From assembly GCA_963971225.1 (NCBI GenBank), contig OZ020267.1, positions 8,335,574-8,399,573 on the forward strand: DNA of 64,000 nucleotides, written 5' to 3'. The notes beneath the pieces are model-generated. The model had not been told where the DNA came from. It did not search any database and worked only from the letters and a program-made list of their open reading frames with translations. This DNA is from Melieria omissa (lineage: Eukaryota; Arthropoda; Insecta; Diptera; Ulidiidae). Position 1 is the stretch's first letter. Each line of letters opens with the position of its first letter. The translations under genes were made by a program, and so were the position numbers. This document shows, one piece after another, positions 35,503 to 47,432 of this stretch.

Positions 35503-36100
35503 GTAAATTCCTTTTTGTTGGTGCTTGCTTTGAAGTGAGTGGGATAGGAGGTTCCATTCACAACTTTTTAAAGTCGTTAATACTATTTGAAATGTTTCAA
35601 ACATATATTTGAGGAGATTTGAGGGTCTGCAGAAACTCTGTAAGTGGTTTGATTCAGTTCTTCAAAGGCTAAAGAAGATTACAATTAAATTTTGCTAATA
35701 AACAAAGTCTCATTGAGCACTCGGGTAGAAATCTAAAGGATTCTATAGACAACAGACAACCTTTTATGGTTGAGAACTTCACTGCGTAGGTTGATGAACA
35801 GAATACTCGACTGTAGTCAATTCTTCTTGTTGGAAGTTGCTTTGAAGTGAGTGAGATAGGAAGTTCTGTTCACAACTTTGGAATCAAATACTATTTGAAA
35901 TTTTTATGGGGATTTTTTTATTTGAGGATCTGTAATAAGTGGTTTAAAGTATATTTAGGGATATGTAGTAAGTCTGGAAGTGGTTTGAAGCAGTTTTTCA
36001 AAAGCTCAAGAAGATAAGAATTAAATTTAGCTAACAAGGAAAGTCTCATTGGGCACTCGGGTAGAAAACTATAGGATTTTAGAGACAATTGTAATTTACT
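35503..36100. repeat. Tandem duplication, ~312-336-bp unit
   Basis: GCTTTGAAGTGAGTG with AGGTTCCATTCACAAC occurs at 35527, and a close variant at 35839. GTCTCATTGAGCACTCGGGTAG at about 35707 recurs near 36042. Two diverged copies lie in direct order, separated by a short joint with AGAACTTCACTGCGTAGG. The minus-strand frame at 35918-36148 lies inside the second copy. Confidence 0.8.
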
Positions 36101-36505
36101 TGATTTGAGGGAACAACTCTCTGGTAACACAATGGAATCTAGAAACACAAATTAGTCATGTACGATACTATATAAATAATTCTTTCCAATCAGTCAGACC
36201 CAAACTGATATGGAAATGACGTGATAAACCAGGACAGACTGGGGTCATATAATTATACTATGGCGTCTATAGATACTCATATGTTTTGCAAGTAAGATAT
36301 TATAGATGAGGACATACTTGCTATAAAAAAAAACCACAAGGCCAAATATCTTACGGCGGACTTGTACGCAGCAACCTCTTCTTGAAGTCTACAAAAGAGG
36401 AATAAAAGCAAATAAAAGCAAGAACCATCTTCAATTATCCCAATCAGGAGACTCAGAGGCACTATTCAGCACCTTTACCCAAAAGCATCACGATGGAGAG
36501 TATAC
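36101..36505. other. Unassigned sequence
   Basis: No gene or repeat supported. Confidence 0.35.
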
Positions 36506-36965
36506 GTGGGCAGTCCGATAAGTAATTAGCCCCACCGCCCGATGGTGCCACTATCGTAAGAGAAATTTACTATCGTGTAGTACATCCTCGTAGACGGCTA
36601 CTGTCAAAATGTCAGCCATATTGGATTTGTAATTTGTTTTGACCGCGTGTGGAAACGAACGTGTCCTCGGATTTTAGAAAAATTTAAAAAGAGCAATATC
36701 GGTCGGTGATTCGCCAAATTGGTCGCATTAGGCTACGAACAGCTGCCCCATCCACCGTATTCTCCAGATTTGGCGCCGTGTGGCTTCTTTTTGTTTCCAA
36801 ACTTGAAAAAGTCACTCGCCGGGCAGAAATTTGAGTCGAATGAGGAGGTTATCGCCGCCACGGAGGCCTCCAGAAAACGTATTTTTCAGACGGGTTAAAG
36901 AAGTTGGAGCATCGCTGGGTCAAGTGTATCGAGTTGACAGTATTTAAATAATTATCGACAGTATT
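36506..36965 (+). pseudogene. Mariner remnant, internally deleted and 3'-truncated
   Basis: A terminus-like GTGGGCAGTCCGATAAGTAA begins at 36508. After about 150 bp of 5' leader and decayed N-terminus, the sequence joins the transposase C-terminal half. Visible there are QLPHPPYSPDLAPCGFFLFP (the usual D of the last triad position reads G) and NLKKSLAGQKFESNEEVIAA, then a frame break and RWVKCIEL. No complementary right terminus is found; an ATTTAAATAATT word is duplicated at the end. It belongs to a different mariner lineage from the 17477 copy, judged by termini and peptide. Confidence 0.88.
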
Positions 36966-39035
36966 TAAATAATTTTTGTAAATTGAACCATTTAAATTGC
37001 TTTTATTACATCCACATCTTCACCAAAAAAAAACACCTAAAAACTTTTAAAATTATAAAAAAAATTAATCAAAACATATCTCAAACAAAGTCAAACATCT
37101 CTTTACAGGTCACCACAACCAGTTCTCACTGTAACTACCACATGGCCATTCTTGGTTTTGGCAAAAGTTTCGAGAAACCACATTCAACAATTTCAATTTT
37201 TAAGTTTCTACATAATTTGTCGCAATTATTGTTGTTGTGCTCAACAAGATTGTGTTTCGAAGCACCAGGTGGCTGCCTGCTTTCATGGCACATTGTTGTT
37301 GCACTGTTGCAGTTTGTTGCATGGCACATTGTGGTGACACATTGTCGTTGAATTTTTGCGCGCAATTTTCATTTCAACTCAAGTCAGCAAGACATTTAAA
37401 AGTGCAAGAAACAACTAACAGCTTTTTTTGACTTGTCGCCTCTGATTGCTATGCCAGCAGTGAGTGTTGCATGAGTGAAGCTCACGCAATTAATAGTCTG
37501 CTTTTAGGCTGAACTGTGTAGCCAAAATGCAAGTCGACAACCGGCGGTAAACAAAAGTTGCTTGTATCTATTTCAACACAAATCAGCAATTCTTGCTGTT
37601 TAACTAAAAGTTTGTTACAAACAGTTATTCACCTTCACAGCAGCACACACACACACGAACCTATGCCGTAATAACATCACGCAACAGTGCGTATACGCAA
37701 CCGGGCCAACATTTGCTTCGGCATTATGCCCGTAAAAGCCATTTTAATAATTTATTTTCTCGGCAGGTTGCTCATTAACACATATAACGCACACTCACAC
37801 CGACACTCATATACATACATATATTTATATGTACACAGAAAAACACCCTTCAAACAGTTAGATAAAAGCATAGCGGAAATGTGAGCAGCGCTCGGTGTGG
37901 CATATGCCGCATATAATCACCTTAATTACTGTCAAACTAACAAGCACACACACACACACGCACGCACATAAACACACTTATGTATATGTAAATATATACC
38001 TGTATATGTTTACAGTTATGGCTGCACATAGGGTAGATTGCGCCTATTGCCTCAACGTCAGCCTGAAAGCGCACACTGAAAAAATGCGAGAAAATAATTC
38101 GAATCATTTACGACAGCACTTGTGGAAAACGAATAGTTTTCTCCTTTCACTGCCAGCGGACGGACGGACATGGACACTCACATACACTCTCACACACAAA
38201 GGTGCAGTTTAATGTATTCGTATTAACGCACACACACACATACTCAGTTGTATGTTTACGCGGTAGTCGTCGTCGACGCTGTCGCTGTCGCTGTCGTTGC
38301 CGTTGTTGTCGTCGCCGTTGTCGTTGTTTTATGTGCACATAAGTGAAATGTAAGGACTCCACTCAACGCCGTCGTAAATTCCTTTCCATTTCACTCGTGC
38401 CCGCCTCCAGTTGGCCGCTTCTCGGCAAATGGCCACTGTATGCAGTGTTGCATGGCCCAACATGTTGTATGACCTCTGGCTGGATGTATTGTGCACAATC
38501 GGAAGGAACGGGTATTTATGTCTGTGCACAAACACACCCAGTGCGAAAATTTTATGTTCTGGAACTAAGCTAAGAATTTCAACTTTTAGAATATAAACTG
38601 GTAGTAAAGCTGGCTGGCCTAATAGCAACGCTGTTCTGATTAGTTCACTTACCAACAGGTAAGTGAAGAGAAGAAGAAGAAGATAAGCCTTATTCAGGAA
38701 GCTTTATTTCAAATTAAATAGCAACAACAAAATGGATCGATGATTGATAATTTCAACAGAAACTGTCACTAATTCTTATATAACAGATACAATTTCATCT
38801 CAATAAAGCTCAAACTTACCATCAAGATTGAGTAAGATTTCCCTGAGCTGAGCAATTAAAAATGTCCTTTCAAATGTTCCGATAAACTGCCTTGTGGTAG
38901 AGCAGCTTCTGTCATGTAATGCTGAAGAAGTTAAATTCACAAAAATACAGCAACAAACTCGATTCTGAAACTTATAAAACTTTAACATATTCCCTTTGAT
39001 CGCTCAAACAATAACAACTGTCAGCTGGCAGCTTA
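36966..39035. other. Unassigned sequence with microsatellites
   Basis: It holds a (CA)n run at about 37937-37960, several short CA runs, and a GTCGTCGTC/GCTGTCGCTGTC trinucleotide tract at 38263-38330. Frames here (for example 38329-38655) have no domain. No exon or RNA gene can be supported. Confidence 0.4.
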
Positions 39036-39582
39036 CACCATGCGACAAAAAATAAAAAAAAATATCACAACGGAAAAAATCCATATGGGCGAGAAACTAG
39101 AGACTAAAATGGGTAAAAATTGGGTAAATAATAAATTAATTTTAAATTAGAATCTTTGTACTTCATTAGAATTGCAGCTTCCGCCTTTTCTTGAACAACT
39201 TTCGAACCAATAAAGTTAGAGTAATGAAATTTTGACGCGTGATCAAAGAGATTTTGAGTTTTAACTTACTTACTTTTCAAGAAAATTCTATTTAAATTTT
39301 CAAGGATATAAAGGATTAAAATTTTCAAAGGTCCTTTTTCATATCATTTTTTTACAAATAGAGAAAAACTCAATTTTTATGTAATTTTTGAGCCTTTTTT
39401 CTTTTATTTGATATACATATCGCCATATTCTAACGAGGTTAAGTATTTTATATATTTTTTTATTTTATATCTCCTTCAAAATTTTAAAGTTCTTTTAAAG
39501 GAACTGAGTACACAGTATTACTTTGAGTGGTCTCTACGCCCATATGGATTGCTTCCGCTCTGAAAAATCCTCTGGCACGGTG
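39036..39582. mobile_element. Probable Tc1/mariner-like MITE with degraded arms
   Basis: CGGAAAAAATCCATATGGGC (39071) is mirrored by GCCCATATGGATTGCTTCCG (ending 39557). Outside these, CACCATGCGACAAAAAAT on the left resembles the complement of the right end (CACCGTGCCAGAGGATTTTT). The element would be about 547 bp and non-coding. The TA target is only partly visible. Confidence 0.55.
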
Positions 39583-41339
39583 TTATAGAGGTAAAAAATA
39601 GAGCTGATCTAAGGATGACTTTTCAACAATATACTTGCTACCGATTAGCATCCACATTACTTGCATCGGGAGATATCATTGAATTTGACATTTATTACCT
39701 ATGTTACTTATCCCTTATCTCATTCCTACTTACCAAGATCAACGCTTTCTTCCAGGACGGTCTTCTTTGATAAATCTAACAATAAAGTGATCACTTCTAT
39801 TTGGTCCTCTATAGTCATTTATTGACTCTTGATTAAGCACTCGTGTCGAGTCCCCAAATCCTTCTACTGACTTCAATTCAAGCACTCGCACAGAAGTAAG
39901 CACCCACATGTCTCATTGATCAATTGACGATAATGTAATTGGGCAGCAGAGTCACAATCATACATCTCACTCTCGCAAAGGCGACATGGCAAAGCAACAA
40001 GGACTGGACGAGCATGTCGGCCGCAACAGCAAAGGAATTCAAAGTGTTTTATTTTGGGCAGAATCCAGTGAAACGAAATACTACGAAATACGCACTTGCT
40101 AGCCGTACTGAATTTTCGTAACAATAACAACCCGTTAAGCTGAATATGGCTTGTGGCAACCACTCTTCGAGGGGTCTCTGCTACGAATGCGCTTTCTCCT
40201 GTTGGCCTCCCTAAGAAGTAAGTAGGTAGGTATGTGTGGTTACTTCGAGAGCACTTCACTTAGACCTTTTACCTTCATTATAATAAAAATTTTCGGGAGC
40301 ACAAATCTACTTTCTTAGAGAAAAGAAAAATTTGAACTTCTAACAAAGTTGAAAAAAGAAGAAAAAAACGAAAAACAAAGCTGTGACCTGTGAACAATCT
40401 TACCGACTGGGATAGTCAGACTCTCGACGAAGAAGTTATCCAGGACAAAGCTACTTTTTTCAGAGTGTACAGAACAATTAGACTTAAGACGGAATATATA
40501 TTCTTCTTATTGCTCGTTCTGCAGCTTTTGCAGAAATCTATAAAAAAAAAGAGACTCGAACAATGATGAATCAGAATCACCAATTACCAATCATGGTTTT
40601 CAGCTCATGTCTTTTTAGTGAGAGGAGCTCGCCAGAACGACAGAGGCTTAGAGTCAACCAAAATTAACGATCAGCAGATCCCATATTGCTTTTCCTGCCT
40701 TTCAATAAACATTTTTTGTAAGAAGCTTTTAAATATATTGGGGCCTCCGAGTGTACTTGCTGAGAACCAGCAAGCTGTCTGTCTTAACTAACCTTCTAAA
40801 CATAAGGACGAAGCTTATAAGTTAAAAACATATTCCGAACCTTATCAGTTCACTCACCACATGATTTTTCAACGAACACTCTCCGACGACTCTTTCTTCA
40901 TAGCTGAACTATGGCACCAATCAAACCAATCACTAAAATTTGTTCTCCTTATTCGGTCAACTTGGCAGCGTATGATCTCAACAAAACTGTTCTCTTGATT
41001 TGATTATGTTAATGAATAAAAATTCTGCCAGGGTGGGTGATTAACTGATCGTCAGCAGTCCTTGTATTGGTCCCTAAGACGGACACCTCCATATGGTCAA
41101 AGGTTTCGACTAAGCGAGCGTTCGCTACGCAACTGTTGCTGACAGAAGGTAGATAACGCAGCGGGTTTATGTGTTCGATAAGCACAGCTGGTCTACATTG
41201 GCACTGCTCGTAGTGTTGTTGTAGAGCTTGTGCAACAACCGAAATGATCTGCTGCCTGCTACTCATGCACTGAGAAGAGTGGGATGGATATGCTAAATGA
41301 TTTTACTACAAAATTTTGATGTATTGGGAAACAATAAAA
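39583..41339. other. Unassigned sequence
   Basis: No recognisable gene. An 85-codon minus-strand frame at 41009-41266 has balanced composition but no family I recognise, no splice sites and no promoter, so it is left uncalled. Confidence 0.35.
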
Positions 41340-41450
41340 AGGAAAAAAAAGGTTTGAAAAGTGCGAAGCCTTAAGTGGGAATCCAACCTTCGACTTTTAA
41401 GATGAGCGCCCAGTGCAATTTATGCTGTTCTACTGGGACAGTAACTACTA
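41340..41450 (-). mobile_element. Possible tRNA-derived SINE head
   Basis: The minus strand reads ACTGGGCGCTCATCTTAAAA then GTCGAAGGTTGGATTCCCAC, reminiscent of an anticodon-arm region and B box (GGTTCRANNCC). The following T-rich stretch could be a body or tail. No tRNA cloverleaf closes, and no target duplication was found. Confidence 0.35.
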
Positions 41451-42268
41451 ACATGTGCCGCAGTTTTCAGCGTCAATTAATTTTCCTACAGGGTCAACGT
41501 AATAATTTCTAACCCCACATATATACTAATACATATTTATATAAATATGTACGTGTAAGTAAATATCGTAGCACGCGTATGTGTGCGGTTTCCGATGGCA
41601 GCCAACAAGAAGACCAAAGCGGATGCGGGCGAAAAACGCTTTGTAATACAACACACATGAGGCGAACAAACAGTGCGACAGACAACAGAAAGCGACAGCT
41701 CGACGCATCGTTTGTGTGTGTGTGTGTGCGTAAGAATTGAAAGCAACCAGCAGCTCGCAACTCACCTGTCGCAGCAATAAGCAGTTACAGGTTATTACGT
41801 GTGTCCCATATTATATCACCAAGAGCGCAGTCGACTTAGACGCGCTGGTTACAGTTACTTGCATGCTTTCGGTTTTATGAAACGGCTGGAAATTACGCAG
41901 CGTCTTGGCATTTCGTCAGACGTCGCTGTGCGACAATGTCACTTGACGCCTACAGCTGGCCAACAGCCAGCAGCCAACAGCCGACAGACTGTGGTTTAAT
42001 GATTATGGCTCGAGTGCGTTAACTGCAGAATAACCAGGATAACATTACACGCGTACACACATACAAAAGCAATTTCCTGCTTTCCACCTTTCACTGACAT
42101 ATTTCATTTACAAATATTAAAGTGCGGAAATTTCTTGAAAAAAATTGCATTTTATTTATTTCATTCTATCAACTAGTCAACAATCGATTCTTAAACGAAT
42201 AAGTGTGTGTGCTCACAAAAAACAAACACCGTCAGGGTTGGTGAAGGTGGGGGCCGCTGCATGCCGGT
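41451..42268. other. Tweedle 3' flank and unassigned sequence
   Basis: The part nearest 42268 is the 3' UTR of the minus-strand Tweedle gene. AATAAA on the minus strand occurs at 42151-42160 (overlapping pair), about 110 bp after the stop. A (GT)n run lies at 41711-41732. Nothing else is supported. Confidence 0.5.
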
Positions 42269-43027
42269 TTAGACACGGAAGCGACGCAGACTGGGCGGCA
42301 GGTACTGTTGGTTGGGCAGCGGATTGGCGGGCAGATACTGCGAGCCGGGACCAGCTGGCGCTGGGCCAGCTTGCACTGGCGCCTTCGAGGCAAAGTTCAG
42401 CACAGGAGCGGTGCCTTCGTTGGAGTTGCGCGAGGCGCCGGGCAAACTGTTGTACTGCGACTGAATGGCCTGCTGAGCGTTGGTGGCGTCCTGCGGTGTG
42501 CGATACTTGACAAAGTGCACCTCGGGCTTGTTGTTCGACTGCGACTTGAGGTTCTGCAGCTGCTGGGCCAGGCTGCCGATGTCGGCTTGCTTCTGCAGAA
42601 CGTAGATGGCGGTCTTGTCGTCGGCGGCCTGTTTGGCCAGACTGAGGGCGGCATCCTCCAGGCCCTTGTTCTCGGGTCCCTTGATGAAAATCACGCGCAA
42701 GTTCTTCTTGAGCGAGTTGGCAATGTTCTGATTGGCATCGGCATCGTCGAAGTCGTCTTCGGGTGCCGAGTACGAGTAGAATTCCTTCTGGTATTGCTCG
42801 ACGGGTGCGGCTGCTGGTGCCGGTGCTGGGGCGGGCTGAACCGGAGCTGGAGCGGGCTGCGGTGCTGGTGCTGGTGCTTCCTGCGAGGGCGACAAGACTG
42901 CCTCGCCCTGTTCGGCGGCACCTTCGCCAGCGCCCGGTGCAAACGAGAGACCCTCGTCGGAGTGACTAACCGGCTGATAGTTGTAGCCCAGCTTGTCGGC
43001 ACAAGCGATGGCAACCAAACAAAGGAT
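42269..43027 (-). CDS. Twdl: Tweedle cuticle protein, exon 2 (main coding exon)
   Basis: The exon starts at 43027 after CACCCATAG and ends with the stop at 42269-42271. Joined to exon 1 (45269-45283) it gives a 257-residue protein. Residues 1 to about 15 form a signal peptide, followed by the DKLGYNYQPV mature N-terminus shared by many Tweedles. A Pro/Ala-rich spacer occupies about 56-81. The DUF243/Tweedle domain has its conserved blocks in order: KEFYSYSAPED (86-96), KKNLRVIFIKGPENKGLE (112-129), KTAIYVLQKQADI (143-155) and VHFVKYRT (175-182), then a Gln/Ala helix and a Pro-rich end. Tweedle proteins are secreted, bind chitin through this domain and shape the insect cuticle. GC-rich third positions contrast with the AT-rich flanks. 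The paralogue cannot be assigned. The plus-strand frame of similar length here is a shadow. Confidence 0.95.
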   Translation of the reverse strand: MLCLVAIACADKLGYNYQPVSHSDEGLSFAPGAGEGAAEQGEAVLSPSQEAPAPAPQPAPAPVQPAPAPAPAAAPVEQYQKEFYSYSAPEDDFDDADANQNIANSLKKNLRVIFIKGPENKGLEDAALSLAKQAADDKTAIYVLQKQADIGSLAQQLQNLKSQSNNKPEVHFVKYRTPQDATNAQQAIQSQYNSLPGASRNSNEGTAPVLNFASKAPVQAGPAPAGPGSQYLPANPLPNQQYLPPSLRRFRV

Positions 43028-45268
43028 CTATGGGTGAGTTGAAAGTAATATATAGAGAGATAATATTAGAGAAGTAATATTAGAGAATTTGTATATTGTT
43101 TTTGTGGTTTTGTTTATACAAATCTTTCAGTTTACTCCAATAGTTGTTTTGGAAAGTATCTGCAGACTTTAATATATCATTTTCGAGCATGAGTCAGAAG
43201 ACTTAAAAGATTATTTATTCCTAAAAAAGCGGTTCAGCAATGCTTTAAATACTCTTCTACTCGAAAAGGTTTCTGAGCCACGGAAGATTTTAATTTTTTT
43301 ATTGTGCCATGAAAATGTTTGACAACATTTAAATGATTTTGTTTGTGCCTTATTGCGCGTATGCTTTTTTTTGCTTTGAAAAGAAGTAAGTGAGATTTCC
43401 CTAACTGCTTGAAGAAGTTCCCTTCAGATGGATTATGATGAATTGTACTTCTCAGAGACAAATCTGTTTACAATTGGCCTCCTAGTCTTTCCAGAGGAAA
43501 TATAATTGCACTGCATGTACGTAGACTGCCTTTTATATTTTTTTAATAGGGATGATCTAGTAAGTTTTCGAAAAATCTGAGATTGCCATTGAAGAGTTTG
43601 TAATTTTTTACCATAAACGTGCTTAGAACATTTTGATGTTCAAGCGCTATTTGTGTGTTTACACTGACTTGAAAAATTCATCTCGGTCAAAAGATGGTTT
43701 TAACTCGTGAACATTTTCAAGCAATAATTGTTTACGATTTCCGAGGTGAATTATCTCAACAACGTCTCCATTGGGCATTTGGTGATGAAGTACCAACCCT
43801 CAAGACAATTTATAACTGGGCAATTGAATTCAAGCGTGGTCGCCGCTTGCTCCAGGACGAATTTCGTTGAGGTCGTCCAAAATCGGTCATTGTGCCAGAA
43901 ACCATCGATGCTGTGCGTGAACTGATAATGAAAGATCGTCATGTGACATACAGTAAGATAGAGGCATCCTTGGGCATTAGTTTCACGGTCGTGCATTCGA
44001 TATTGCATGAACAATTAGCTGTCAGAAAGATTGGTTCTCGTTGGATCCCGCATAATTTGGCAACCGCTCAAAAAAGGCTCGTGTCGATTGGTGCAAAGCA
44101 ATGATGGAAAAATTCGATCGCGGTACTTCGAAAGACATTTATAAGATCGTGACAGGTGACGAATCATGGATATATGCGTATGAGCCCGAAACTAAACAGC
44201 AATCGACCGTGTGGGTCTTCCAAGAGGAGCCAAATCCGTATAATTTTTTGTTACTATTCTGAAAGACCTATTAATCCTCGGAAATCTTTTGATCCCTCTA
44301 ATTTTTTTCTGCAAGAAATTTGACCTTTGAATATTTCAGTGCAAAAAACTGTCTGCATAGATTAGTTAAAACCAGCATAGACAATAGAAGTTAAAACGCC
44401 ATCAATGAGCCTCGAACCAAACAACCAACAAGCTGTAACACCGATCAAGACGCGTTTCATACATCGCCTCGTACTTGTAGATCGCTTTCAATGAACAGCT
44501 CACCTCGTCTCTCTTACTTTCTCTTCAACTCTAACCTTACTTAGTTAAACCTGATGGATCATGATAGTACTTTCTATACTCAAGCGGCTTAAATTCACTC
44601 ATATCAACTATCAGCTCGCACTGTCCCCTTTGACAAAAAATTGAGCTTTCCCCTTCCAGACAAACCACTATCAGACCCAACTTTTTGCTAGATTCAACCA
44701 AACTTGTTTCAATTTAAAGTGACCTTTTCATAATATTTCAAACTAGGCTTGAAAATATGGCATCTTACATGCCCTGAATCTATCATTATTGGCTATTATC
44801 TTGAAAAATTAACTAGAACACTATCCAGTTTTAAGAACAATTGAGGTTTCCTGTCAATATGAAAACTTTTGAGAGAGAACTTTTTGCTTGATTTTGCTTG
44901 TCTTTTCCTAATCTAAACCGCCTTTTTAGTAACATAAATGTTCTAGTCTCAAAAAATTGCACAAAGAATAACTTTCAAAAAAGTTTGGGTTCAGCTGCAT
45001 TTCTCAATGGGACAATTATGTATATTTATATAGATCACACTCGATCTCAAGTTGCGAGTATTCCCGCGTGCCCGCAGCTTCTTTCGGTTCAGCTGTGCTA
45101 CACAACTTTCGACACAAACATAGGTTAGCTTAGTTTTGTTAATGAACTCTGGCCAGTTGGCAGTTTTAGACAATGTCACTGTTGGTTTGTTTTGGGTGCA
45201 CTGCTCTGTTTTGGGTGAAACGCTCTCGGCGTTTCTGACGTCTGACGTTTGACGCTAGGAACACTTAC
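43028..45268 (-). other. Intron 1 of the Tweedle gene
   Basis: GTAAGT at the 5' end (plus-strand ACTTAC, 45263-45268) and CACCCATAG at the 3' end bound a phase-0 intron of 2,241 bp. It contains a dead mariner (about 43640-44240). Tweedle genes typically split right after the first few codons, as here. No other exon was found inside. Confidence 0.85.
43640..44240 (+). pseudogene. Mariner transposase N-terminal half, inactivated
   Basis: The sequence lies in the Tweedle intron, opposite to gene orientation. The reading begins near 43694 (VLTREHFQAIIVYDFRGELS) and carries the mariner helix-turn-helix region: LKTIYNWAIEFKRGR, a TGA stop after QDEFR at about 43869, GRPKSVIVPETIDAVRELI and YSKIEASLGIS. 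A frameshift follows HNLATAQK near 44070. It then continues in another frame through the first catalytic Asp motif (IYKIVTGDESWIYAYEPET) and stops matching after VWVFQEEPNP near 44240. Both TIRs and the C-terminal half are absent. It is a third mariner lineage, distinct from those at 17477 and 36506. Confidence 0.92.
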
Positions 45269-45283
45269 AAGGATGCAGCGCAT
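45269..45283 (-). CDS. Twdl: Tweedle cuticle protein, exon 1 (first five codons)
   Basis: On the minus strand ATG CGC TGC ATC CTT is followed directly by GTAAGT. The frame is phase 0 and joins ILCLVAIACADKLGY of exon 2, giving the signal peptide MRCILILCLVAIACA. The exon is too short to appear as an open frame. The start is supported by the AACCGAAAATG context, the upstream TATA box and the standard Tweedle gene structure. Confidence 0.88.
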
Positions 45284-45414
45284 TTTCGGTTCGTTTAATT
45301 GTTTAATCGACTCGGACACTTGTTCACTCAACACAACACACACAATGCACTGCGCGCTGTCGCTGTCGCTGAAGACGTAACAGAGAATGTTTTAATTAAG
45401 CTTGGCCACAGCGC

Positions 45415-45422
45415 TTTTTATA
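45415..45422 (-). promoter_or_regulatory. TATA box of the Tweedle gene
   Basis: TATAAAAA on the minus strand lies in a GC-rich setting (CGTGCGTATAAAAAGCGC). It is about 132 bp upstream of the ATG, which would give a start site near 45391 and a 5' leader of about 107 nt. Highly expressed cuticle genes usually have TATA promoters. Confidence 0.75.
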
Positions 45423-47432
45423 CGCACGCGACTCGGCACGCGCATCGTTGTTGACAAACGGCGGCCCTGCAGCGAGACGCTGCCGCCGCCTGGTCGCCGT
45501 ATGCAGACATGCAATCACTTTTTTCGTGATTTGCTTCACAACTTTGAGTGTCGGGTCGATTTTCAAGTTCAACACAAAATGCCTAATTGACTTAATATGC
45601 ACATACAACAACAACAACAACAACAAAAGCAGAAAAAGAAGAACGCGCAACATCCCGTCACTTGATAAACACCACCGCAACAACAACAACAACAACTATT
45701 TGTAAGTATTGATAGCCAACTTGAACAACAAAAACAACAACAAACAAACAAAAATTGCTGCAATTGTAAACTGGTTAGAAGCGCAACCGAACGCATCTGG
45801 TTTTCAGTTTTGCCCAATGCTGATTTAATTTAGATTAGCCACATTTTGCCTCATTAATGGCCACTAAACAACCAAATAAAATCGGCCTAAAACGCTTTTA
45901 CATTGGCCGCCGCCGCCGCTTCTTTGTTTTTGTGCACAAGTTTGCGAGCACAGCTGGTCGCCAGGCCAACTGACCGATATTGTTTTTGTGTTTTGGTTTT
46001 TTCTCAATATTGTTGTTGTTTTTATCATTATTTGTAGTTCCATTTTTCTGCGGTTTCGTTTCGTTGCATTACAAATGTTATAAATATGCATTAAGAGTCG
46101 CAGCGATTGTTGTTGGTCGTGCAGCGTATGTCGCGTCGTATCGCGTCGTATCGCTTGTAACGAAATGCCACTTATGCAAATGGCCAAAAGCAGCAATTGA
46201 TGTAAAATTATGCATCGTCGTCTGAAGCTGTGCGCCGTGTCCCACTGTCGTTTTTTTTTTCATTTCCGTAAAATTCATAGACAACTTCACTTGGCGCTTA
46301 CGGATTTTTATGGCTCTGCAAGACACTGACCTTCACTGTTGTTGTCTAGTCCAGCGCCTGAATGCATTTGTGCCACTGTGCAGCTTCATACATACTTCCG
46401 CACGGCCCTACCGCACCTAACCTCAATGTTGCTGCTGCCGCTTCTTGCTTTTTGCTTAAAAAATTTCCCTTTTCCTTTTTAACAAATTACAATTTTAATA
46501 AGCCTTTTTCATTATTTCTTTCGCTTCGAAATTAAGAACTTTTCGCAACAACAACAAAAACAACAACGTGAACGAAGCAAGCGAAAGGCAAAATTATAAA
46601 ATCCTTTAAGTAATTTAAACTTTTGACAACTAAGTAATCACGTTAAAAAACAAACAACAACAACAAAAACACTACATAACGAAGGCAGCCGAATAATATC
46701 AGCAGACGAAAAATTCTACAACGTCAGCCTTTTTTGGGTCCAACAACAACAACAACAAAAAATGCACAACATTAACAGTCGCAACGCCACTGCGCTGTCA
46801 AGTAAGACACCCAACTTTAAGGCGAGCAACGAAAAAAAAATTCAACAAAAATCAAAGTTTCTTGCGCCACTTGAAACAAGGTCCGCGATTTTAAAAATTC
46901 AACGCAAAAAGTTCGCATTAGTGTCCGCGCGTTTTTCAGGCCACCGCGCAGCGCCACCAACACATGGAACACTCGCTGACGCCAGCTGCTGCGGCCTTGC
47001 GACCGACGTTGTTGCCTAATTTCGGCCGCTTACATATTAAGGCCGCCTAATTTTCTTTCTTTAATAACAAATAATTAGCCCCTTTCCAATGACACGTGAT
47101 AGCCTTTTCGAAATGTGTACAGACAGACAGCTTGAAGAGCTGCGCCTCCTCGGTGGAACACATCACGATAATTGTCAGAGAATGAACTGCGACCAGTCAC
47201 TGTTTTCGTTATTGGGAATTTTCTTTTAATTTGGTTCACATACTAATGAATCTGTCTGTCTATGTGTTGGTGTCGTTTTGAGTTGTTAATTCATTATTGA
47301 CGATTGAATATTGAGGAGAAATAATCGCATAAGGAGATGTCTCTCCTAGGGGACAACAGATGGCAGCCCCGTCACTTAGGACGCCATCACTGCTTAGGAT
47401 TTTGCCATAGAGAACTGGATAGGACTGTGCCA
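45423..47432. other. Upstream region of the Tweedle gene and unassigned sequence
   Basis: 45423-45500 is GC-rich promoter-proximal sequence. CAACAACAA microsatellites lie at 45605-45626, 45678-45696 and about 46742-46757. No exon is supported; the poly-Leu/Cys frames on the minus strand come from these repeats. Confidence 0.45.

Noticed and set aside
41009..41266. 85-codon minus-strand frame with balanced composition
   Set aside because: Considered as a possible exon or retroelement piece, but no family, splice sites or second copy could be supported.
42308..43042. 244-codon plus-strand frame opposite Tweedle
   Set aside because: Antisense shadow of the GC-rich Tweedle coding exon; Gly/Val/Leu-rich, no domain.
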